29,587 nt of DNA. Source: Chrysochromulina parva. Taxonomy: Eukaryota > Haptophyta > Prymnesiales > Chrysochromulinaceae. The DNA lies in contig PJAB01000328.1 of assembly GCA_002887195.1 (NCBI GenBank), forward strand, positions 1 to 29,587, written 5' to 3'. The notes beneath the pieces are model-generated. The model was given only the letters and a program-made list of their open reading frames with translations. It had not been told where the DNA came from and made no database searches. Below are positions 8,230 through 15,500 of this stretch, piece after piece. The first letter of the stretch is position 1. Each line of letters starts with the position of its first letter. Position numbers and translations under genes: made by a program.

Positions 8230-8567
8230 GGCCGCGCGCGCGCGTAGGAACTTGCTTACTCCAGCGTCGAGTTCAAGGTGCTTGTCAAGGTGACCACCTG
8301 ACCGCTGGCACCTGACCGTACGACCGAAGACCGAAGTGCGACCGATATGACAAACGTCCCGCCCCTGGTGTACGCAACACCACCAAAACAAAGACTCTCA
8401 GGTCTCGTTGTGTACTTTTCGCCCTTGAAGGTCGACCGTTTTGGAAGACTTAGCCGTTTTGGCAGCTGCGGTGCGCTCGGTTTCTCCGGCCTATTCCTGA
8501 CGGTGGCGTCTGCGTCAGTCCGTCCGGAGCTTGTCCTGGTGGCGCCAGTGGCGTCTGTAACAGAGGA
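8230..8567. other. Intergenic region, PP2C to orphan membrane protein
   Basis: The region holds the 3' flank of the PP2C gene and the 5' flank of the next plus-strand gene. Short repeated patches are visible: several 'acctgaccg'/'gaccg' words at 8290-8345, and two 'ccgttttgg' words near 8438 and 8452. No gene or RNA is recognisable. Confidence 0.4.
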
Positions 8568-10802
8568 ATGTCGCTTTCCGCGCTGGCAGACGCCTTGCGC
8601 ACCCTACCGGCCCTGCCGATACACCGCAACCGATCCGGCTCTAATGAGAACAAGCTGCAGCCAGACGTGTTTGTGGGTTCGGCGCCACTCTCGATCTCTG
8701 CGTGCGTGCATGACGCGGCCCTCAATCCTGACGCGCGCCCACGGCCGACACGCTCGTGGATCTCGGAGGATAAGGACCCAGGCTTGAATCCAGATCTCAA
8801 ACAGAATGTTGGTGCCCGAGTGGCGCTGGCCCGTGGCCGTCCTGCCCTCCGAAGAGCGGCCTCAACGCCACGCTCCCGCTTGGCTGCGGAGGAACGCCGT
8901 GCGTTGCTAGGCTTGAGCGAGACTGACGGGCCGGATGCTCGGAGCTACGACTTTCCAAGCCCGCCCTCTCGCGTCAACGTCTACCAGAACGATCCTCAGA
9001 CCCGTTTAGATACGTGGAAGATCCAGAGTCGATGGATAGCAGATCAGGAGGCTCTATGCAAGCAGCAGGCTGACCAAAGGAACGAGGAGGATGCTCGTAC
9101 GACCACTCCTACGAGGATCCACGAGATCGACGCACGGATTGATTGGATTGATCATGCCATCGCACAATTAGAACAGTCGTTGCCGCTCAAGGACGAGCTC
9201 AAGGACGAGCTCAAGGACGAGCTCAAGGACGAGCTCAAGGACGAGCATACGGGAGCTTCGACCCCATCCAGCGCCCTCGAGTCGACTCCCGAGCTCCGGA
9301 GCGAGTCGGTCGCCATCACTGACTGGCCTCTCGTCGCTTCAGCGAAGGCTCTCTGGCAAGCCAAGGCGACCGAAGCACCGCATCTCACAGCGCCGCAGCG
9401 CTCATATTGCTGGGAAGCGCCGCAGCGCGTGGCGGCGCAGCGCGTGAAGCGCGTGGCGCCCCAACGCGTGGCGACGCAGCCCGGGGGTCCACCGGTGCCC
9501 CTCAAGCGCCGGAGCGTCTCTTTCTCTCGCGTCGAGTCGTACTACTACGATAAGGACGCAGCGCCTAACGAGCATGGCCAGCGTATCGAGGACAGCTCCT
9601 TGGCCACGGGTGCCGGAGGCGACACGGGGGTCGTCGAGTTAGCAGCTCCGGTGAGACCCATCTTAAAGATGAATAGCGACGACCCGCCCTCGCCGTCCTC
9701 GGTGATGGACAACTGCATCGACGACGATCTACCTTCGACCGGCCGTTCGTCTACCTCGACCACCTCGCCGCGGCTCTGCCCGTCACGAGAGGCGGCTGCC
9801 CGAGAGTGGCAGAGCCGCGGAGAGGTGGTGGAGACGGCCGCCATCCCAATGTCCGAGATTCGTCACCGCTTCGAGGCGACTGCCAGAGACTCGCCCGGCG
9901 AGCCCTGCCTAACAGAGCGTGCCCGACGATGCTTGCCGCCCTGTCCAAGGGAGCTTCCACCGGTGCCGCCCTGTCCAAGGGAGCTTCCACCGGTGCCGCC
10001 GCCGTACCGTCTCACGCAGACGCTGTCGCCTCAACCGCCGGCAGCCCATGCTCTGCGAGCGATGCCCGATGTCTGCTCGCCGATGCTCGAGCAGCCGGAC
10101 GCACCGGCACCGCAGGAGCTGGAGCATGCAGTGGAGATGCCGCTACCAGGGAATGAAGTGCATCATCACTCGACACAGGCGCCGCTGCCACCGATGCTGC
10201 TGATCGAGGCGCGTTGGCCTGGCCCCGACCCTTTCGCCTCGGCCACGCCTCGGCCGACCCTGTTCATGCGCCGGCCTGCGGGTCTCCTCGTAATCCTCCT
10301 CATGCTCCTCGGCGCTCGGTGCGCGCTGCGGCCGGTGGCAGTAATCTTGTCCGTTGCGTCGCCGCCACAGTCGCCACCGCTCATGCCCAAGGACGGCGGC
10401 ATGGGAATCGATCCCGCGCGGGAGCGCGCGAAGGCGCTTGAAGCCGCTTTGCTCGAGCGTGCCGCCAGTATGAGCAAGGATCAGGAGGCCTTCTTCCATG
10501 CCCTTCGAGTCGAGCGCGCGGCACTCCAGGTGGAGAGGGAGGAGTTTCGCAAACACCTGGCCCTGCTCAAAGCGGCGCCAACTCAGAAGCTCCGGGCACC
10601 CCCGGCGGAAGCGCTCGGCACGCCGCCGCCGCTCCCGCCCAATGCCAACGTTACCGCAAGGGCGCACAAGGCAGTACATTGGCTCGGTGCAGCCCTCGCC
10701 AAGATGAAAGTCAAGTCAAGGCTCAGGGCGGCGGCACGCTCGGTGCAGGCGCTTACGCATCGCTGGACAATAGCGGCAGCGGGATGGAATTTTGTGGGGT
10801 GA
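8568..10802 (+). CDS. Orphan repeat-rich single-pass membrane protein
   Basis: This is an uninterrupted 744-codon frame that I do not recognise. The first 560 residues are Pro-, Arg- and Glu-rich and look mostly disordered. They contain (LKDE)5 at nt 9186-9245, Gln-Arg-Val repeats near 9410-9480 and a duplicated CPRELPPVPP (nt 9935-9994). A strongly hydrophobic stretch at about residues 571-597 (LLVILLMLLGARCAL...VAVILSVA) is a probable membrane span. Residues about 615-670 are a charged heptad-like helix, likely a coiled coil. There is no N-terminal signal peptide, so a signal-anchor or tail-type topology is possible. The internal KDEL words are not C-terminal and do not imply ER retrieval. 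Frame length and the coherent TM plus coiled-coil end argue for a real gene; the exact start and any intron are unverified. Confidence 0.6.
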   Translation: MSLSALADALRTLPALPIHRNRSGSNENKLQPDVFVGSAPLSISACVHDAALNPDARPRPTRSWISEDKDPGLNPDLKQNVGARVALARGRPALRRAASTPRSRLAAEERRALLGLSETDGPDARSYDFPSPPSRVNVYQNDPQTRLDTWKIQSRWIADQEALCKQQADQRNEEDARTTTPTRIHEIDARIDWIDHAIAQLEQSLPLKDELKDELKDELKDELKDEHTGASTPSSALESTPELRSESVAITDWPLVASAKALWQAKATEAPHLTAPQRSYCWEAPQRVAAQRVKRVAPQRVATQPGGPPVPLKRRSVSFSRVESYYYDKDAAPNEHGQRIEDSSLATGAGGDTGVVELAAPVRPILKMNSDDPPSPSSVMDNCIDDDLPSTGRSSTSTTSPRLCPSREAAAREWQSRGEVVETAAIPMSEIRHRFEATARDSPGEPCLTERARRCLPPCPRELPPVPPCPRELPPVPPPYRLTQTLSPQPPAAHALRAMPDVCSPMLEQPDAPAPQELEHAVEMPLPGNEVHHHSTQAPLPPMLLIEARWPGPDPFASATPRPTLFMRRPAGLLVILLMLLGARCALRPVAVILSVASPPQSPPLMPKDGGMGIDPARERAKALEAALLERAASMSKDQEAFFHALRVERAALQVEREEFRKHLALLKAAPTQKLRAPPAEALGTPPPLPPNANVTARAHKAVHWLGAALAKMKVKSRLRAAARSVQALTHRWTIAAAGWNFVG
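9186..9245 (+). repeat. 12-bp tandem repeat, 5 exact copies, coding LKDE
   Basis: Five identical copies of ctcaaggacgag encode (LKDE)5, a charged helical stretch in the orphan membrane protein. Perfect identity suggests recent slippage. Confidence 0.95.
9755..9833. repeat. 26-bp inverted repeat with 27-nt spacer inside coding sequence
   Basis: The left arm 9755-9780 and the reverse complement of the right arm 9808-9833 agree at 24 of 26 positions. A stable hairpin in DNA or mRNA is possible. It lies inside the orphan membrane protein gene. Confidence 0.85.
9935..9994 (+). repeat. 30-bp tandem duplication coding CPRELPPVPP
   Basis: Two identical 30-bp units, 9935-9964 and 9965-9994, encode a Pro-rich decapeptide that could serve as an SH3-type ligand; that role is inference only. 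Confidence 0.9.
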
Positions 10803-11302
10803 GCCACGCGTTCGAGGAGTCGCTCATGCGAGAGGTATGAATCTGCAGCGCCTTGCATGTCGCGCGGGGAGAGGGAGGGAAGGGAAGTGGCCTAAGTCTG
10901 TCAGTGGCTGAGCATAGAACGCGGGCGAGCTACGCGTGAGCTACGCGAGGAGTGAAGAGACTCTCGCGGGGAGTCCGAGAGGGCCGATGCGATTATAGCC
11001 CGGCAATCAGATGATCGCCCTTGATGGGGGAAGGGGGAGGAGATGCGCAACTGGATGTTAAAAGTGAACTGCAAACTCGTTGTGTGGTGACCCTGGGGTA
11101 CGCATGTGTGTGGGCTTGTTGGGCATGGGGTACCGTACCGTACGTTCACAAACGATGCGCGATGGCTGCAGAACATCAACTTTGGGCATCCCACATCTAG
11201 GCATCATTCACACTTGCGAGAAAAGAAAACCGCTCGGTTTTAGCACGCGGGCTTCCTGTCAGAAAGCGATCGCAAACACACGAGCACACTCGCCGCGGAA
11301 GA
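10803..11302. other. Intergenic region, orphan membrane protein to FG/ZZ-like protein
   Basis: About 500 bp with no gene recognised. Visible structure is a 10-bp direct repeat gagctacgcg (10927-10936, 10938-10947) and a short alternating run of gtacc words at 11130-11144. It presumably contains the 3' flank of the left gene and the promoter of the right gene, both on the plus strand. Confidence 0.4.
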
Positions 11303-12055
11303 ATGGCGCACAACCACAACCACATCAACAGCGCTAACAAGGCGGCCTTGGCAATGAAAGACGAGACAATCGCACACCTCATCCAGCTGCTCAGCGACAA
11401 GCAGGCCGAATACAAGACAGCCTTGGCTAAGAAAGATGAGACCATCGAACGCCTCATCCAGTTGCTCAGCGACAAGCAGCTGCACGACGCACCGGCCGGT
11501 GCGCCTGCAACGAGTGGCTTTTCATTCGCTGCGCCATCGGCTACTACGCCTGCGACAAGTGGCTTTTCATTCGCCTCGCCGTCGGCTACGACGCCTGCAA
11601 CAAGTGGCTTTTCATTCTCTAAACCTGCGGCACCGGCCGCAGCCCCTGCAACAAGTGGCTTTTCATTCGCTGCGCCGTCGGCAGTTAGCTATCCATTCGC
11701 TAAACCTGCGGCACCGGCCGCCGCGCCGTCGGCTACGACGCCTCCAACAAGTGGCTTTTCATTCGCTAAACCTGCGGCACCGGCCGCAGCCCCTGCAACA
11801 AGTGGCTTTTCATTCGCTGCGCCGTCGGCAGTTAGCTATCCATTCGCTAAACCTGCGGCACCGGCTGCGGCCCCGTCCACTAGTCCCTTCGTGCAGGGTT
11901 CACACCCGGGTGTCTCGTGCGACCGCTCGGGCATGATGCCGATAGTGGGCATGCGCTACCACCTGCGCGGGTACGACTACGACCTGTGCCAGGCGGAGTA
12001 CGATAAACTGAGCGAATTCGAGAAGTGCCAGTACGAGGCGATGGCGCCCCATTAG
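11303..12055 (+). CDS. Small protein with duplicated coiled coil, FG-like repeats and degenerate ZZ-type domain
   Basis: This 250-residue protein has three parts. Residues 13-62 are a perfect-length tandem duplication of a 25-residue amphipathic helix (KDETIxxLIQLLSDKQ in each copy), a probable coiled coil. Residues 63-198 are Ala/Pro/Ser-rich with six SGFSF and two SYPFA motifs, resembling Phe-based nucleoporin repeats in composition and spacing. Residues 199-246 read GSHPGVSCDRSGMMPIVGMR followed by YHLRGYDYDLC. This follows the ZZ zinc-finger pattern (HPGVxCDxxGMxPIxGxR...YDLC), but the second Cys of the first CxxC and the central CxxC pair are absent, so zinc binding is probably reduced or lost. 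Its role is unknown. A nuclear-pore link is only suggested by the FSF repeats; a self-associating adaptor is equally possible. Confidence 0.75.
   Translation: MAHNHNHINSANKAALAMKDETIAHLIQLLSDKQAEYKTALAKKDETIERLIQLLSDKQLHDAPAGAPATSGFSFAAPSATTPATSGFSFASPSATTPATSGFSFSKPAAPAAAPATSGFSFAAPSAVSYPFAKPAAPAAAPSATTPPTSGFSFAKPAAPAAAPATSGFSFAAPSAVSYPFAKPAAPAAAPSTSPFVQGSHPGVSCDRSGMMPIVGMRYHLRGYDYDLCQAEYDKLSEFEKCQYEAMAPH
11339..11488 (+). repeat. 75-bp tandem duplication (25-residue coiled-coil unit)
   Basis: Units 11339-11413 and 11414-11488 encode KAALAMKDETIAHLIQLL... and KTALAKKDETIERLIQLL..., with several silent differences, so this duplication is older than the downstream 98-bp one. Confidence 0.85.
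11489..11890 (+). repeat. FG-like SGFSF repeat region with a 98-bp exact duplication
   Basis: Six SGFSF and two SYPFA motifs alternate with Ala/Pro/Thr spacers. Segment 11621-11718 is identical to 11768-11865 (offset 147 bp), showing a recent in-frame duplication inside an older repeat array. Confidence 0.85.
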
Positions 12056-12562
12056 GTCAAGGTGCTGACATTGAGTGATAGTAAGTCAGTACAGTTAATG
12101 TGAAACACGCCTAATGGCAGTGCCGACATTGACTACATGTACAACGCAATGTTGTTTGATTACTGTACATGTAAGATGTATGACGGACTTTGGCCTTATT
12201 GACCCGAAAAAGGAAAACCCCATAAATCGACATAAACAACCCAGTATATATGTAGCGTCAGCATGGCCGCAGTGGCCCGAACAACCAAACCACATGAGCA
12301 CCATAGTGTCCGGCAACAGTGATGAACATCCATGGAACGCTGGCTCCATGTGTTCTCCTGGTTTTCCTAGATCTCTCATTCATTTCCGGTAGATTACAGT
12401 GAAAACAGCCCTTTCTCTTTTCCTTATTCATTCTTGCACACTCTCTTGCTGTCAGCCTCAGCTTGTTTGCACTCATACGTTTTCGTGTGTTGTGAAGAGT
12501 TCAACCCTTCACAGCTTCTGCTTTTCGCCTTGAACGCTCGCCGCAAGGCCGCCGCCGGCTCG
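12056..12562. other. Intergenic region before the giant coiled-coil gene
   Basis: About 500 bp, less GC-rich than its surroundings. It contains an inverted repeat at 12134-12173 and a TATATA-like word at about 12245-12250, roughly 310 bp before the preferred ATG of the next gene. The downstream reading frame is open back to an ATG at 12434. No separate gene is supported. Confidence 0.4.
12134..12173. repeat. 10-bp inverted repeat, possible hairpin
   Basis: The arms tacatgtaca (12134-12143) and tgtacatgta (12164-12173) are perfectly complementary across a 20-nt loop; a shorter acaac/gttgt pair (12141-12145, 12151-12155) overlaps it. It sits about 80 bp downstream of the stop of the FG/ZZ-like gene, so it could be a 3'-end structure. 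Confidence 0.6.
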
Positions 12563-15500
12563 ATGATGAGCATCGAGCATCTGACAACATCGCAGTTGCA
12601 GGCCATCCTCTTCACACGCGGCATCGAGCTGCCGGCGGTGACGCAGCCGCTCCCGTTCTACATACAAAAGGCCAAGGACGTGGGCGTCACGGAGGTGCCT
12701 CTCTTGGATCTGGCCACTCTCAAGCCGCCGCCTGCTGCATCGACGCAGAGCAGCGCCAGCAGCAGTGCCGCCATGATTAAGATGACGGCGTCAGCGTCCG
12801 GGCGGGTCGTGCTTGAGCGGCTGCTGCTCCATCGTCGCGACCACCTGCTGCTGGGCGCGCTCTGCGCATGGCAGATGAGCGTGCAGGCCAAGATAGCAGC
12901 CGACACGCTGTATGAGCGACTCATGGTGCGATACGAGCACGAGGCGTCCCTCGAGGATCGGGTGGAGGAGATCGAAGGCTCGCTGTCGCCGATGAAACGA
13001 GGAGCGGCTGCCGCTGCGGTGGCGGAAGCGGAACGGCGGCACGTAGCTGCTCTAGAAGCGCTCCGTTCCGAAGCTGAGGTGGAAAAGGCAGCGGCGCTCG
13101 CTGCTGCAGCAGCAGAGGCCAGGGCAGAGGCCGAGGCGCGCGTGGTCGAGGCGACAGCCACGGCGCAGTCGAGGACGGCCGCCGCAGAGTCCCAACTGGC
13201 TGAGATGGTGGCCAAGGCGGCAGCCGAGGTGGCGGCAGCCGAGGTGGCGGCAGCCTCCAATGCCGCTGCCACCACCGAGGCCGCGATCGCCGCCGCCAAG
13301 GCGGCGGCCGAGGCCGCGCAGTCTGAGCTCGAGAAGCTGCTCGAGAGCAGTGCCGCAGCGGCGGCGCGCGAGGCCGCGCTCGCAACGGCACTCGAGGAGG
13401 CACGGCAGCAGGCGGTGCGGCAGGCGGCGCAGCTGAGCGCCGAGCTGAGCGTGGCAGTCGAGCGCGCCGACGCCCACGCGGCCCAACAGCAGGCGCTCGT
13501 TACGGCGCTCGAGACCCAGCAGAAGGCGAGCGCGGCCGCGCTGGCGGAGGCGGTGGAGGCGGCGGTGGAGGCGACGCGAGCGCAGGAGCAGAGGGCGGCG
13601 ATGGCGGCGCTGGAGACGAAACTCGAGCTGGCTCGGCAAGAGCACGCGAGCGCCGTCTCGAGCGCTCAAGCCGCTGCTCTGGCTGCAGCGCTCGAGACGG
13701 CGCGTGTCGACACGCAGAGGGCGGTTGAGCTTGCGGCCGCCGAGGCGGCGCGTCGCGCTGCCGAGCAGGCGAGCGCTGTGGCGAGCGCGCAGCAGGAGGC
13801 GGCCGTGGCGGCGGCCGTGGCGGCGGCTATTGAGAAGGTCGAGAGTCGGATGCGTGAGGAGGCTATCTCGGAGCAATCTCGGATGCGTGAGGAGGCCATC
13901 TCGGAGCAATCTCGGATGCGGCAGGAGGTGGCCGCGGCGGCGGAGGCCGCGGCGGAGGCGGCGGAGGCGGCGGCCACCGCAGCCGCAGCGGACAAGAGCG
14001 CAGCGCTCGCGGCAGCGGCGGCAGTAGCCGATGAAGAACGCCGCGCTGCGGTGGGCGCTGCGGTGGAGGCAGCTGTGGCTGCGGCGATGGGCTCCGCCGA
14101 AGGAGCTGTCGCCGCGGCCGCGACGCAGGCGAGGATAGAAGCTATCTCGGAGCAATCTCGGATGCGTGAGGAGGCTATCTCGCAGGCGAGGATAGAGGCG
14201 GCGCAGGCGCAGGCGCAGGCGGCGGAGGCCCAAGCAGAGGCCAGCAGCGCTCGAGCGGCGGCGCAGGCGGCGCAGGCCGATGCAGCAGCTGCGCTGGAGC
14301 GCGCGCGCACGGCAGACGAGACACTGCGCGCCGCCCAGGCAGCGCGCGAAACCGCCGAGGATGCGCAGCTCGCGGCCGAGAATGCGCAGCTCGCGGCCGA
14401 GGTCGCCCTTGAGAGCGCCGAGGCGGCGCGCGAGAGGGCCGAGGTGGCGCGGGCGCAGGCGCAGAGCCATCTGGACGCGGCAGTGGCTGCCCAGCAGGCG
14501 GCGGCCACGGAGCACACGCTTGCGCTCGCAGCCTGGCAAGCGCGCGAGGCTACGCTCGACACGGCGCGCGTGGCGGCGCTGGAGCGTGTGGGCGAGCTCG
14601 AGAGGCAGATCGAGAAGCAGGCGTTGGAGCACACCCAGCAGCACAGGGTGCTTCTCGAGCAGCAGCAGCAGCAGCAGCAGCAGCTGGCAGCGGCGCTGGC
14701 GCAGGTGGAGGCGGCGCAGGCTCAACTGGCAGTTGCAAGGGAGGAGGCACAGGCGGCAGCAGAGGCCGCGACGGCGAAGCGCCTCGTGACGCTTGCTGAG
14801 CAACTCGCAGCAGCACAGGCGGACACGGATGCAGCCAAGGCCGAAGCGATTGCCTCGGCCGAGGCCGCCTCCACCGCTGCCGCCGAGTTGCAGCAGCTCA
14901 AGGAGGCCGTGTGCGAGCAGAACCGAGGGCCGGCAGTGGGGGTGACGACGGCGGAGGTGCAGTCGGCGGCGGCTGTCGCAGCCGAGGCACGGGCGGCGGC
15001 GGCCGAGGCGAGGGTCGCCGAGGCCGCCGAGCTGGCGAGATCGGAGGCGGAGCTCGAACGGGGGATGCGGCGGGCGGCCGAGGAGCGTGCTCGTGTGGCT
15101 GAGGAGCGGGCGAGTGCGGCTGAGGCGGCTGAGGCGGCCGGCGCATTGCTCGCCCAGGCGCATTGCGACCTCGACCTCGACCTCGACCTCGCCCAATCTC
15201 GACCAATCTCGACCAATCTCGACCTCGGTCTCGCCCAGGCAAGCCTCACGTCGCCGCAAAAGGAAGCCTTGGCCAAAAGTCGAATCGAAGCCGAAGTGGT
15301 TCGGCGAGTGGAGGCCGAGGTGACGAAGCGCATGGCCGAGATCGAGGTCGAGATCGAGGCCGAGGTGACGAAGCGCACGGCCACGGCCGAAGCGATCGCC
15401 TCAGCGCACGCGGGCCCGGCGCCCGGCACGGCGCGCCACGTCGTGGCCATGACGAGCGCCGGGTTGGGCGCCGAGCTGCGCGCCAGCTCGCGCGCGCGCC

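Noticed and set aside
9186..9245. KDEL words as ER-retrieval signals
   Set aside because: Retrieval needs KDEL at the C-terminus; these are internal tandem repeats.
13052..15259. 735-codon minus-strand frame (and 322 codons at 13666-14634) rich in Arg/Leu or Ser/Ala
   Set aside because: Mirror of the repetitive GCG/GAG codons of the sense coiled-coil rod; no domain, and composition is explained by the sense codons.
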